DNA of 64,000 nucleotides from Neoroseomonas eburnea (GCF_018129005.1 NZ_JAAEDL010000016.1:1-64000), one strand, 5' to 3'. Shown: positions 31,802 through 40,216, counted from the first letter of the stretch. Translations and numbers: made by a program. The notes: generated by a model not told the origin, from the sequence alone.

Positions 31802-32899
31802 TCAGGCGGCGATCCAGCCCTGCGCCACCGCCGCGTCGTGCCGGCAGCGCTCGGGCCCGCCGAGGGCCTGCCGGTCGAAGGTGATGCGCTTGAACTGGTG
31901 GTGCAGGCCGAGCAGGTCGGTGAAGCCCATGCCGCCATGCACCTCGGTCGCCAGGCGGGCGACCTCGCGCCCGACCTCGGCCAGATGGGCCTTGGCGTGG
32001 GAGGCGACCATGGCGGCTTCCTCCGGCACCGCGTCCTGCGCATAGGCGGCATACCACACCATGGCGCGGCAGGGTTCGAGCATGGTCGCCATGTCGGCGC
32101 ACATGTATTTCACGCCCTGGAAGCTGCCGATGACGCGGCCGAACTGCATGCGCTCATTGGCATAGGCCACGGCGCGGTCGAGCATGTTCTGCGCCGCGCC
32201 GAGCGTGTCGGCCGCCAGCATCACGCGCCCCGCGTCGCGCACCCGCCGCGCCGCGGCGAGCGGATCGTTCGAGGATTGCAGCAGCGCCACCGGCGCCGCG
32301 CCGGCGAGGTCGAGATCCACCAGCGCGCGGGTGCGGTCCACGCTGCGGCGCAGCGTGGCGGTCACGCCCGGGGCGCCGGCCTCGATCAGCGCGGCGCGGC
32401 CATCGGCCAGGTAGGCGAGGAAATGGGTGGCCTCGCCGCCATCCATCAGCCCGTCCAGCGCGCCCGACAGGCGCCCGCCCTCAAGGCGCAGCGCCGCCCG
32501 GCCGGTCTGCCCCGCCAGCCCCGCGAAGCCGAGGCCGATGCGCGCCTGCCCCGCGGCGACGCGCGGCAGCCACTGGCGCTGCTGCTCGGCGTCGCCGGCG
32601 CTGCGGAAGGCCTGCACGGCCATCACCAGCGCCGCCGCGAAGGGCGCCGGCGCGGCGTGGTAGCCGAGCGCCTCGGCCGCCAGCGCGGCGTCGAGCATGC
32701 CGAGCCCGGCCCCGCCATGCTCCTCGGGCACCAGCAGCCCGTGCAGGCCCAGCTCGCCGAGGCCGCGCCACAGCTCGGCATCGAAGCCGGTGCCGGATTC
32801 GGCGAGGCGGCGCAGCGTATCGAGCGGCAGCCGGTCGGCGAGAAAGCCGCGCAGCGAGCGGCCGAACAGTCCCTGGTCTTCCGTCAATCCGAACCGCAT
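31802..32899 (-). CDS. Acyl-CoA dehydrogenase-like subunit with degenerate middle domain
   Basis: A 365-residue acyl-CoA dehydrogenase relative. N-terminal helices (LTEDQGLFGRSLRGFL) and the C-terminal domain (ERMQFGRVIGSFQGVKYMCADM, EVHGGMGFT) are normal, but the flavin-contact region that usually reads like TEPGSGSD is FAGLAGQTGRAAL. This pattern fits one half of the alpha2beta2 dehydrogenases known from steroid side-chain degradation, where only one subunit type carries full flavin contacts. The full-length partner is encoded 1 base upstream. On its own it is unlikely to be active. Confidence 0.85.
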   Translation of the reverse strand: MRFGLTEDQGLFGRSLRGFLADRLPLDTLRRLAESGTGFDAELWRGLGELGLHGLLVPEEHGGAGLGMLDAALAAEALGYHAAPAPFAAALVMAVQAFRSAGDAEQQRQWLPRVAAGQARIGLGFAGLAGQTGRAALRLEGGRLSGALDGLMDGGEATHFLAYLADGRAALIEAGAPGVTATLRRSVDRTRALVDLDLAGAAPVALLQSSNDPLAAARRVRDAGRVMLAADTLGAAQNMLDRAVAYANERMQFGRVIGSFQGVKYMCADMATMLEPCRAMVWYAAYAQDAVPEEAAMVASHAKAHLAEVGREVARLATEVHGGMGFTDLLGLHHQFKRITFDRQALGGPERCRHDAAVAQGWIAA

Positions 32900-32900
32900 C

Positions 32901-34118
32901 TCAGTTCCTCCCCGCCGGCACCGCCGCCTTGGGCTCGCGCGGCAGGCCGAGGCCGCGCTCGCCGATGATGTTCTTCTGGATGTTCGACGACCCGCCGCCG
33001 ATGATGAGGCCGATGTCGTACATGTAGTCGATCTGCCAGGTGGTGGCGGGATCGTCCTCGGCCACTTCGCCCTGCGGTTCGTAGAGCAGGCCGGTGCTGC
33101 CCATGACGTCGAGTGCCAGCGAGGCGAGCCGGTGCGCGAGCATGGTGCCGTGATACTTCACGATGAAGCGCCCGAGGCCCGAATCCACCCCTTCGGCGGT
33201 TTCCGTCAGCAGGCGCATGTTGTGGTTGCGCGCCGCGATCACCTCGCCCTGCAGGCGCAGCAGGCGGTCGCGCCATTCGGCGCGGTCGAGCAGTCGCGCG
33301 CCGTCGGCGCCCGGCTGCTCCATCATGCGGCGGATCGCCTCGAGCCGCTGCTGCAGCTTGTTGGGATCGCCGAGCAGCATCCGCTCATACTTGAGCGTGA
33401 CGTTGGCGACGTGCCAGCCGTCGCCGCGGCCCATGACGATCTGGTCCACCGGCACGCGCACGTCGGTGAAGAAGGTCTCGTTGAACTCGGCGCGGCCGGT
33501 CATGGTCCGCAGCGGGCGCACCTCGATCCCCGGCGCGTTCATCGGCAGCAGCAGGTAGGACAGGCCGGCATGCTTCGCCTTGTCGGGCTCGGTGCGGCAG
33601 AGCAGGAACATCATGTCGGCGAAATGCGCCGAGCTGGTCCAGATCTTCTGGCCGTTGATGACGAAATGCCCGTCCTCGACCGCGGCGCGGGTCTGCGCGG
33701 CGGCGAGGTCGGAGCCCGAGCCGGGCTCCGAATAGCCCTGGCACCAGATAACCTCGCCGCGGATGGTCGGGCCGATCCAGCGCCGCTTCTGCTCCTCGGT
33801 GCCGACCTCGAGCAGCGTCGGCACCAGCATGCTGATGCCCTGGTTGTGGATGCCCGGCGAGATGCTGGCGCGGCTGAACGCATCGGCGATGATCGCCAGT
33901 TCGATGACGTCGTGCGGCGCGCCGAAGCCGCCGTATTCGCGCGGGATGGTGCGCGCGAAATAGCCGTGCTCGAGCAGCAGCGCCTGCCAGTCCAGCGCCT
34001 TGCGGTCGGGCCGCTTGCGCCCGCCGCCCGGGCGCGGTGCGGCGTCGCGATGCGCGGCGATGAAGGCATCGACCTCGTCGCGCAGCGCGCGGTGTTTCGG
34101 GGTCAGCGTCAAGTCCAT
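32901..34118 (-). CDS. Acyl-CoA dehydrogenase
   Basis: A 405-residue flavin acyl-CoA dehydrogenase, first gene of a leftward five-gene operon. The flavin-binding GYSEPGSGSDLA and KIWTSSAHFADMM are intact. The C-terminal glutamate position of medium-chain enzymes reads GGGSSNIQ, so the catalytic base is probably the glutamate in TLKYERMLLG, as in isovaleryl-CoA dehydrogenase. The ATG at 34118 follows GGAGG; the frame is open further upstream but without family sequence. It likely forms a mixed complex with the next gene product and passes electrons to ETF. Confidence 0.9.
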   Translation of the reverse strand: MDLTLTPKHRALRDEVDAFIAAHRDAAPRPGGGRKRPDRKALDWQALLLEHGYFARTIPREYGGFGAPHDVIELAIIADAFSRASISPGIHNQGISMLVPTLLEVGTEEQKRRWIGPTIRGEVIWCQGYSEPGSGSDLAAAQTRAAVEDGHFVINGQKIWTSSAHFADMMFLLCRTEPDKAKHAGLSYLLLPMNAPGIEVRPLRTMTGRAEFNETFFTDVRVPVDQIVMGRGDGWHVANVTLKYERMLLGDPNKLQQRLEAIRRMMEQPGADGARLLDRAEWRDRLLRLQGEVIAARNHNMRLLTETAEGVDSGLGRFIVKYHGTMLAHRLASLALDVMGSTGLLYEPQGEVAEDDPATTWQIDYMYDIGLIIGGGSSNIQKNIIGERGLGLPREPKAAVPAGRN

Positions 34119-34330
34119 GGAGTTCCTCCGCTCATTCTTCCAATCCCGCCCGCCGGACTGCCGCTCAGCACGCCGCATCCCGTGGCGCCCGGGCGGCGCC
34201 AAGCCCCCCCATCGCCTCCGGCGCGGCATGCCAGGATCCTCGCGGCATCGATGGAACGGCGCCGCAGTGTCACGCCGCGCCATCGCCGGCGCAAGCCCTC
34301 CGGAGCGCGATGGCGTTCGATGCGCACGGC

Positions 34331-34347
34331 GCGGACATGATGTCCGC
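34331..34347. promoter_or_regulatory. 17-bp palindrome, probable activator site
   Basis: GCGGACAT-G-ATGTCCGC is a perfect palindrome with 8-bp arms. It contains the half-sites GGACA and TGTCC, which also make up the dyad near the first sigma-54 promoter, though in the opposite order and with shorter spacing. Its position at about -98 fits an enhancer site. Confidence 0.5.
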
Positions 34348-34410
34348 GGCGCCGACAATGCCGGGACACGCGGACGCATGCGGTGGCCCGGATGCGGCGG
34401 TCCGCGCCGC

Positions 34411-34426
34411 TGGCACATGCATTGCG
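34411..34426 (+). promoter_or_regulatory. Second sigma-54 promoter, for the rightward operon
   Basis: TGGCACA-TGCA-TTGCG agrees with TGGCACG-N4-TTGCA except at two outer positions. GG (34412-34413) and GC (34424-34425) are exactly 10 bases apart. Transcription should start near 34437, about 90 bases before the first gene. Confidence 0.68.
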
Positions 34427-34527
34427 TCGTTCAACCCCGGAGGCATGGTGCGCGCCGCGATGGCGACGTCCGGCCCCGCGGGAGGAGCAGCCATGCGCCC
34501 AGATCAGCGCAATGGACGTGGCGCGCC

Positions 34528-35304
34528 ATGAGCGCGGAGGGTGTCGTGCTGGAACGCGACGGCGCGGTGGCGGTGCTGCGGCTGTGCCGTCCCGACCGGC
34601 TCAACGCGCTCTCCGCGGCGATGCGGCACGCCATCGCCGCGCGGCTGCGCGAGGTCACCGCCGACCGGGACATCGCCGTGCTGCTGCTGCGCGGGGAAGG
34701 CCGCGCCTTCTGCGCCGGCGCCGATCTCGACGACATGCCCGAGAACCCCTTCGCCTGGCGCGAGCGCATCCTGCTCGCGCAGGCGCAGCACCTCGCGCTG
34801 ATCCGCATGGACAAGATCGTGGTCGCGGCGGTGCAGGGCGCGGCCTTCGGCGGCGGCGCCTCGCTCGCGCTCGCGGCCGACATCCTGCTGCTCGCCGAGG
34901 ATGCGCGGCTGGGCTTTCCCTTCGTGCATCTCGGCATCGTGCCCGATGGCGGCGCCGCCTGCCTGCTGCAGGCGCGCCTGGGCAGCGCGGTCGCGCTCGA
35001 CCTGCTGCTGACTGGCGGCACCCTGCCGGCCGAGGAGGCCCAGCGGCTCGGCCTGACGCGGCGGGTGGCGCCGGTGGCGGAGTTCGACGCCGCGGCGATG
35101 GCGCTGGCTCGCGAGATCGCGGCGCTGCCGCGCGAGGCGCTGGCGCTGACCAAGTCGCTGTGCCGCCAGCGCTGGGGCCAGGGCCTCGACAATGCGCTGG
35201 CGCATGAGGCGGACGCCTTCGCCCTCGCCACCACCACCGCCTCGCACCGCGCCGCGCTGGCCGCCGCCCGCCGGCGGCAATCCGCGCCGCGCAAGGGATC
35301 CTGA
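34528..35304 (+). CDS. Enoyl-CoA hydratase/isomerase family protein
   Basis: A 258-residue crotonase-fold protein. The CoA-binding/oxyanion segments AFCAGADLDDM and QGAAFGGGASLALAADILLLAEDARLGFPFVHLGIVPDGGA are clear. The second glutamate of true hydratases falls in the VPDGGA loop, where an aspartate is found, so isomerase or other crotonase chemistry is possible. It is first in a ten-gene rightward operon behind a sigma-54-like promoter. The start at 34528 gives the expected family N-terminus (VVLERDGAVAVLRLCRP). Confidence 0.88.
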   Translation: MSAEGVVLERDGAVAVLRLCRPDRLNALSAAMRHAIAARLREVTADRDIAVLLLRGEGRAFCAGADLDDMPENPFAWRERILLAQAQHLALIRMDKIVVAAVQGAAFGGGASLALAADILLLAEDARLGFPFVHLGIVPDGGAACLLQARLGSAVALDLLLTGGTLPAEEAQRLGLTRRVAPVAEFDAAAMALAREIAALPREALALTKSLCRQRWGQGLDNALAHEADAFALATTTASHRAALAAARRRQSAPRKGS

Positions 35305-35305
35305 C

Positions 35306-36100
35306 ATGCTCGCCGGCACCGCCTTCGCGCCCGGGCTGCTCGCCGACCAGGTGGCCTTCGTCACCGGCGGCGGCAGCGGCATCGGCTTCGCCATCGCCTC
35401 CGCCTATGCCCGGCTCGGCGCGCGGGTGGTGATCGCCAGCCGCAAGCAGGCGACGCTCGACGCCGCGGCGGCGCGCCTCGCGGCCGAGGGCGCGGAGGTC
35501 GCCGCCTTCCAGGCCGATGTGCGCTCCTACGAGCAGGTGCACGAGGCGGTGACGCGCACGGTCGAACGCTTCGGCGCGCTCGACATCCTGGTGAACAACG
35601 CCGCCGGCAACTTCTTCTGCCCGACCGCCGACCTCTCGGCCAATGGCTGGAAGACGGTGGTGGACATCGACCTCAACGGCACCTTCCATTGCTGCCGCGC
35701 CGCCTATGCCGCGCTCAAGGCGTCGCGCGGCGGCGGGCGGATCATCAGCATCATCACCATGAACGCGCTGTCGGGCTGGCCGGGGGCGGCCCATGCGGCG
35801 GCGGCCAAGGCGGGCATCCTCTCGCTCAGCCGCAGCCTGGCGGTGGAATGGGGGCCGGACGGCATCCGCAGCAACACCATCTCGCCCGGGCCGATCGCCG
35901 ACACCGAAGGGGTGCGCCGGCTCTACGAGGATCGCGGCGTGGCGGAGCTGGAACGCCGGCGCACCGCGCTCGGCCGCTTCGGGCGGACCGAGGATGTCGC
36001 CAATGCCGCGGTGTTCCTCGCCTCGCCGCTCGCCGCCTATGTGACGGGGGAGAACCTCGTCGTCGATGGCGGGCGCTGGCTGAAGCATGTCGCGGCGTGA
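35306..36100 (+). CDS. SDR protein resembling 2,4-dienoyl-CoA reductase
   Basis: A 264-residue short-chain dehydrogenase. TGGGSGIG (20-27) binds the cofactor, and NNAAGNFFCPTADLSANGWKTVVDIDLNGTFH strongly resembles 2,4-dienoyl-CoA reductases. The usual YxxxK motif is absent: K168 is kept but position 164 is alanine (HAAAAKAG), as in several dienoyl-CoA reductases that use a different acid. It would reduce dienoyl-CoA intermediates from unsaturated substrates. It starts 1 base after the hydratase stop. Confidence 0.85.
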   Translation: MLAGTAFAPGLLADQVAFVTGGGSGIGFAIASAYARLGARVVIASRKQATLDAAAARLAAEGAEVAAFQADVRSYEQVHEAVTRTVERFGALDILVNNAAGNFFCPTADLSANGWKTVVDIDLNGTFHCCRAAYAALKASRGGGRIISIITMNALSGWPGAAHAAAAKAGILSLSRSLAVEWGPDGIRSNTISPGPIADTEGVRRLYEDRGVAELERRRTALGRFGRTEDVANAAVFLASPLAAYVTGENLVVDGGRWLKHVAA

Positions 36101-36122
36101 CGCGGAAGGAGAGGGCAAGGCC

Positions 36123-36935
36123 ATGAGCACCGATCCGGGCGGGGAGCTCGTCAGGCGGCGGCGCGAGGGCGCGGTGCTGGTGCTGCGGCTCGACAATCCG
36201 AAGAACCGCAACGGGCTCGACGAGCCGATGCGCGTCGCGCTCGGCGCCGCGGTCGAGGAAGCCGAATCCGACCCCGCCGTGCGCGCGGTCTATCTCACCG
36301 GCGCGGGGCCGAGCTTCTGCGCCGGCGGCGACCTGCGGATGCTGCGCGGGGCGAGCGACCCCTGGCCGGTGCATCGCCGCTTCCGCCGCCTCAGCCGCTG
36401 GCTGGTGCCGCTGATGACGCTCGAGAAGCCGGTGGTGATCGGCGTCAACGGCCATGCGGTGGGCGGCGGGATGGGCCTCGCGCTCACTGGCGACCGGCTG
36501 ATCGCGGCCGAGGGCGCGGTGTTCATGGCCGGCTTCTTCCGCCTCGGCGCGATTCCCGACATCGGCATGATGTACACGCTGCCGCGGCTGATCGGCATGG
36601 CGCGCGCCAAGGATTTCCTGTTCGGCGGCGGCAGCCTGACGGCGGCCGAGGCGCTGGCGCTCGGCCTGGTCGGCCGCGTGGTGCCCGATGCCGAGCTCGA
36701 CGCGGCGGGATTCGCCGAGGCGCAGCGCCTCGCTTCCGGTCCGGCGGAGGTGATGGGCCTCGCCAAGATCCTGATGGCGCGCAGCTTCGAGAGCAGCCTC
36801 GACGAGATGTTCGCCTATGAGGGGCTGGGCCAGGCGCTGGCCATGTCCAACCCCGAGTTCCGCGAGGGGCTGGCGGCGATGCTCGACCGCCGGCCCGCCG
36901 ATTTCCCGGCCGCTGCCGCGGCGGCGCGCCGCTGA
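36123..36935 (+). CDS. Enoyl-CoA hydratase/isomerase family protein
   Basis: A second crotonase-fold enzyme, 270 residues, clearly different from the one two genes upstream. It has SFCAGGDLRML and NGHAVGGGMGLALTGDRLIAAEGAVFMAGFFRLGAIPDIGM. The first hydratase glutamate position reads GMGLAL rather than an acidic residue, so it may be an isomerase or a ring-cleaving crotonase rather than a simple hydratase. GGAAGGAGAGG precedes the ATG. Two crotonases plus a dienoyl-CoA reductase suggest an unsaturated or cyclic substrate. Confidence 0.88.
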   Translation: MSTDPGGELVRRRREGAVLVLRLDNPKNRNGLDEPMRVALGAAVEEAESDPAVRAVYLTGAGPSFCAGGDLRMLRGASDPWPVHRRFRRLSRWLVPLMTLEKPVVIGVNGHAVGGGMGLALTGDRLIAAEGAVFMAGFFRLGAIPDIGMMYTLPRLIGMARAKDFLFGGGSLTAAEALALGLVGRVVPDAELDAAGFAEAQRLASGPAEVMGLAKILMARSFESSLDEMFAYEGLGQALAMSNPEFREGLAAMLDRRPADFPAAAAAARR

Positions 36936-36956
36936 GCCCGACAGGAACCCGAGAGC

Positions 36957-37373
36957 ATGACCGAAACGCTGCCGAGCCCCGTCGTCAACGCCGATTCCGC
37001 CCCCTACTGGCAGGGCGCGCGGGAGGGGCGGCTGCTGATCCGCCGCTGCGATGCCTGCGGCCAGACGCATTTCATGCCGCGCCATTTGTGCCCCGCCTGC
37101 TGGTCCGGCGACCTGCGCTGGGTCGAGGCCACGGGCCGCGGCACGGTGCACAGCTTCACGATCATCCGCCGCGCGCCGCTCGCCGCCTTCGCCCCGCGCG
37201 TGCCCTATGTGGTGGCGCTGATCGACCTTGAGGAAGGCCCGCGGATGATGGCCAACATCCTCGGCGATGATGCGCTCGACACGGCGATCGGCGATGCCGT
37301 CGCGGTCTGCTTCGAGGATCGCGGCGAGGGCGCCGCCGTGCCGCAGTTCCGCCGCGCCGGCGGCCGGGGCTGA
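36957..37373 (+). CDS. DUF35 OB-fold/zinc-ribbon protein
   Basis: A 138-residue DUF35 protein with the zinc ribbon CDACG...CPAC (residues 30-50) and an OB-fold beginning ATGRGTVHSFTIIRRAPLAAF. It is the second DUF35 gene in the cluster. Its probable partner is the thiolase-fold protein at 38557, one gene downstream. As for its paralogue at 30196, it likely channels acyl-CoA to a retro-aldolase or thiolase. Spacing to the neighbours is 21 and 3 bases. Confidence 0.9.
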   Translation: MTETLPSPVVNADSAPYWQGAREGRLLIRRCDACGQTHFMPRHLCPACWSGDLRWVEATGRGTVHSFTIIRRAPLAAFAPRVPYVVALIDLEEGPRMMANILGDDALDTAIGDAVAVCFEDRGEGAAVPQFRRAGGRG

Positions 37374-37376
37374 GCG

Positions 37377-38519
37377 ATGGATTTCGCCCCCACCGAGGAG
37401 CAGCGGCTGCTGCGCGAGAGTGCGGCCGCCTTCGTCCGCCGCCACTGCCCGCGCGAGGCGGTGCGCCGCTGGGACCGCGAGGGCGAGTTCCCCGAGACGC
37501 TGCACGCGGCGATGGTCGAGGCCGGCTTCCCGGCGATGGTGGTGCCCGCCGCCCATGGCGGCCTCGGCAGCCCGATGCAGGATTGCGCCATCGTCTATGA
37601 GGAGCTCGCCCGCCCGTCGATGGACATCGCCTCGCGCATCGCGCTGATCGCCTGGGGGGCGGCGATCCTCGGCGATTTCGCGTCCGAGGAGATGCGGCGC
37701 GCGATGCTGCCGCGGGTGGCGCGCGGGGAGGCCAAGCTCTCCTTCAGCCTGACCGAGTCGCAATCGGGTTCGGACGCGGCGTCCCTGCGGACCCGCGCGC
37801 GGCGCGACGGCGGCGACTGGGTGGTGAGCGGGCAGAAGCTGTTCTCCACCGGCGCCCATGCCAGGGACAACCACATCATCCTGGTGGCGCGCACCGATCC
37901 GGACGCGCCGAAGCACAAGGGCATCTCGCTACTGCTGGTGCCCAACGACGCGCCCGGCATCACCATGCGCCGGCTCGACACGGTGGGGCGGCACATCATC
38001 GGGCTGAACGAGATCTACTTCGACGAGGTGCGGCTGCCCGGCTCGGCCCTGATCGGGGAGGAGAACCATGGCTGGCGCTACGTCACCCGCCACCTGGAGC
38101 GCGAGCGCATCACCATCGCCGCCTACAATCTCGGCTGCGCGCTGGCGACGCTGGAGGATGCGGTGGCCTATGCGCGCGAGCGCGAGCAGTTCGGCCAGCC
38201 GATCGGGCGCTTCCAGGCGCTTGCCCATGCGCTGGCGGACGCGGCGACCGAGGTGGAGGCGGCGCGCTGGCTGACCGCGCTGGCCGCCTGGCGCTACGAC
38301 CAGGGGCTGCCCTGCGCGCGGGAGGCGAGCATGGCGAAGCTGCATGCGTCGGAGATGCTGGTGCGGCTGACCACGCTCGGGATGCAGGTTCTGGGCGGGC
38401 ATGCCTACACCTATGACCACGACATGCAGCGCTACTGGCGCGATGCGCGCAATTCCACGGTGGGCGGCGGGACCTCGCAGATCCAGCGCCAGCTGATCGC
38501 GCGGGAGATCGGGTTGTGA
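37377..38519 (+). CDS. Acyl-CoA dehydrogenase
   Basis: A 380-residue acyl-CoA dehydrogenase with complete domains: the N-terminal helical part (DFAPTEEQRLLRESAAAFVRR), the flavin-contact LTESQSGSDAASLRTRA, and the C-terminal EREQFGQPIGRFQALAH, GGHAYTYDHDMQRYWRDA and GGGTSQIQ. The catalytic base is probably the glutamate in RHLERERIT, since the C-terminal position is glycine. It should introduce an alpha-beta double bond into an acyl-CoA and donate to ETF. It lies between the DUF35 gene and the thiolase-fold gene. Confidence 0.9.
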   Translation: MDFAPTEEQRLLRESAAAFVRRHCPREAVRRWDREGEFPETLHAAMVEAGFPAMVVPAAHGGLGSPMQDCAIVYEELARPSMDIASRIALIAWGAAILGDFASEEMRRAMLPRVARGEAKLSFSLTESQSGSDAASLRTRARRDGGDWVVSGQKLFSTGAHARDNHIILVARTDPDAPKHKGISLLLVPNDAPGITMRRLDTVGRHIIGLNEIYFDEVRLPGSALIGEENHGWRYVTRHLERERITIAAYNLGCALATLEDAVAYAREREQFGQPIGRFQALAHALADAATEVEAARWLTALAAWRYDQGLPCAREASMAKLHASEMLVRLTTLGMQVLGGHAYTYDHDMQRYWRDARNSTVGGGTSQIQRQLIAREIGL

Positions 38520-38556
38520 ACGGCGTGACGGGACGCCGCGGCAAGGAAGCGGGAAG

Positions 38557-39735
38557 ATGAGCGAGACGAGCCTGCGGAACCGGGTGGCGATCGTCGGCGT
38601 CGGCGAATCCGACATCGGCAAGGTGCCGGGCATGACCGGACTCGGGCTGAATGCCCAGGCGGCGAAGCGCGCGCTGGACGATGCCGGTCTGAAGCCGTCG
38701 GACATCGACGGGCTGCTGACCGCCTATTCCTTCACCGAGCCCTATTTCATGCTGGGTTCGGTGCTGTGCGAGTATCTCGGCCTGCAGCCGCGCTTCAACG
38801 CCTCACTCGTGGTGGGCGGGGCGACGCCGGCGGTGATGCTGAAGCACGCGGCCGAGGCGATCGTCGCCGGCCAGGCCGAGGTGGTGCTGGTGACCGCCGG
38901 CGAGAACCGCGCCACCGGCCAGAGCCGCGACCAGGCGGTGGCGGCGCTGACCGCGGTCGGCCACCCGTATTTCGAGCAGCCCTACGGATCCTCGATCCCC
39001 GGCTTCTACGCCATGATCGCGCGCCGCCACATGCTGGAATACGGCACCACGCGCGAGCAGATGGCCGAGGTGGCCGCGACCACGCGCCGGCACGCGCTGC
39101 TGCACCCCAACGCCCACATGAAGGCGCCGCTGACGCGCGAGCAGGTGCTCGCGGCCAAGCCGATCGCCGATCCGCTCGGCATGCTCGATTGCTGCCTGAT
39201 CTCCGATGCCGGGGGCGCCTTCATCGTCACCTCGGCCGAGCGGGCGGCCGACCTGCGCGCGAAGCCGGCCTACCTGCTCGGCATCGGCGAGTTCCACACG
39301 CATGAGCACATCATGTGCGCGCCGAGCCTGACCGAGTTCGGCGCGACGCGCTCGGGGGCTGCGGCCTATCGCATGGCCGGGCTCGGCCCGGCGGACATCG
39401 ACGTGGCCGAGCTGTACGACTGCTTCAGCATCGTGCCGATCATCGAGGCCGAGGAGCTCGGGCTCTGCCCGCGCGGCGAGGGCGGCCGCTACTGGCTCGA
39501 CGGGCGGGCGGCGATCGGCGGCGGCGCGGTGCCGGTGAACACCCATGGAGGCATGCTCTCCCACGCCCATGCGGGCGCGGCGGGCGGGCTGTTCGGCATC
39601 GTCGAGGCGGTGCGCCAGCTGCGCGGCGGCCTCGGCGCGCGGCAGGTGGAAGGCGCCGAGATCGCGCTGGTGCACAATGAGGGCGGCATCCTGTCCTCGC
39701 ACTGCACGATGCTGCTCGGCAAGGACAAGGCGTGA
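38557..39735 (+). CDS. Thiolase-fold protein lacking the nucleophilic cysteine (Ltp2-like)
   Basis: A 392-residue thiolase-fold protein. At the position where thiolases have their nucleophilic cysteine the sequence reads VVGGATPAVML (T90, P91). The C-terminal NTHGGMLSHAH and the DVAELYDCFSIVP segment are kept. Loss of the cysteine excludes normal thiolysis and fits retro-aldol cleavage, as in the steroid-degrading Ltp2 enzymes that work with DUF35 partners. A DUF35 gene and a MaoC gene lie nearby in the same operon. The GC-rich ribosome binding site GGGAAG precedes the ATG. Confidence 0.87.
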   Translation: MSETSLRNRVAIVGVGESDIGKVPGMTGLGLNAQAAKRALDDAGLKPSDIDGLLTAYSFTEPYFMLGSVLCEYLGLQPRFNASLVVGGATPAVMLKHAAEAIVAGQAEVVLVTAGENRATGQSRDQAVAALTAVGHPYFEQPYGSSIPGFYAMIARRHMLEYGTTREQMAEVAATTRRHALLHPNAHMKAPLTREQVLAAKPIADPLGMLDCCLISDAGGAFIVTSAERAADLRAKPAYLLGIGEFHTHEHIMCAPSLTEFGATRSGAAAYRMAGLGPADIDVAELYDCFSIVPIIEAEELGLCPRGEGGRYWLDGRAAIGGGAVPVNTHGGMLSHAHAGAAGGLFGIVEAVRQLRGGLGARQVEGAEIALVHNEGGILSSHCTMLLGKDKA

Positions 39736-39748
39736 GGAGGAACGGAGC

Positions 39749-40216
39749 ATGACCACCGCAGGCAAGCCGCGCGGGATGTATTTCGAGGATTTCGAGATCG
39801 GCCAGGAGCTGACGACGCCGGCGCGCACCATCACCTCGACCGACATCGTCAACTTCGCCTGCCTGTCGGGCGACTTCAACGAGGTCCACACCAATTTCGA
39901 GTATTGCCGCACCACCCAGTTCGGCGAGCCGATCGCCCATGGGCCGCTGGTCTATGCGGTGATGGGCGGCCTCACCTATGCCAGCGGCATCAATGACGGC
40001 ACGCTGCTCGCGCTGCTGCAGATCGACGGCTGGAAGATGCTGTCCTCGGTCAAGCACGGCGACACCATCCGCATGGTGGCGAAGGTGGTGGCCAAGAAGG
40101 AATCGAGCAAGCCGGACCGCGGCACCGTCACGCTCGACCGGCGCTGCGTGAAGCAGGACGGCACGGTGGCGCAGGAGATGCGCGCCACCCTGCTCTATCG
40201 CCGCCGGCCGGGCTGA
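39749..40216 (+). CDS. MaoC-type hot-dog dehydratase
   Basis: A 155-residue single-hot-dog MaoC protein: MYFEDFEIGQELTTPARTITSTDIVNFACLSGDFNEVHTN followed by FGEPIAHGPLVYAVMGG. The D-x4-H pair (DFNEVH) is the normal catalytic set for (R)-specific enoyl-CoA hydratases. It would make the 3-hydroxyacyl-CoA substrate for the thiolase-fold protein encoded 13 bases upstream. The ribosome binding site GAGGAGGAACGGAG is strong. Confidence 0.9.
   Translation: MTTAGKPRGMYFEDFEIGQELTTPARTITSTDIVNFACLSGDFNEVHTNFEYCRTTQFGEPIAHGPLVYAVMGGLTYASGINDGTLLALLQIDGWKMLSSVKHGDTIRMVAKVVAKKESSKPDRGTVTLDRRCVKQDGTVAQEMRATLLYRRRPG

Larger units (their letters stand above)
34119..34527. promoter_or_regulatory. 409-bp divergent regulatory region
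   Basis: No gene is seen between the leftward dehydrogenase operon and the rightward hydratase operon. The region holds a sigma-54-like promoter on the plus strand (34411-34426) and a 17-bp palindrome (34331-34347) about 98 bases upstream of its predicted start. I could not find an equally good promoter for the leftward operon. Confidence 0.6.

Noticed and set aside
34221..34240. A TGGCATG-like element on the minus strand considered as a sigma-54 promoter for the leftward operon
   Set aside because: The -12 position reads CG instead of GC at the required spacing.
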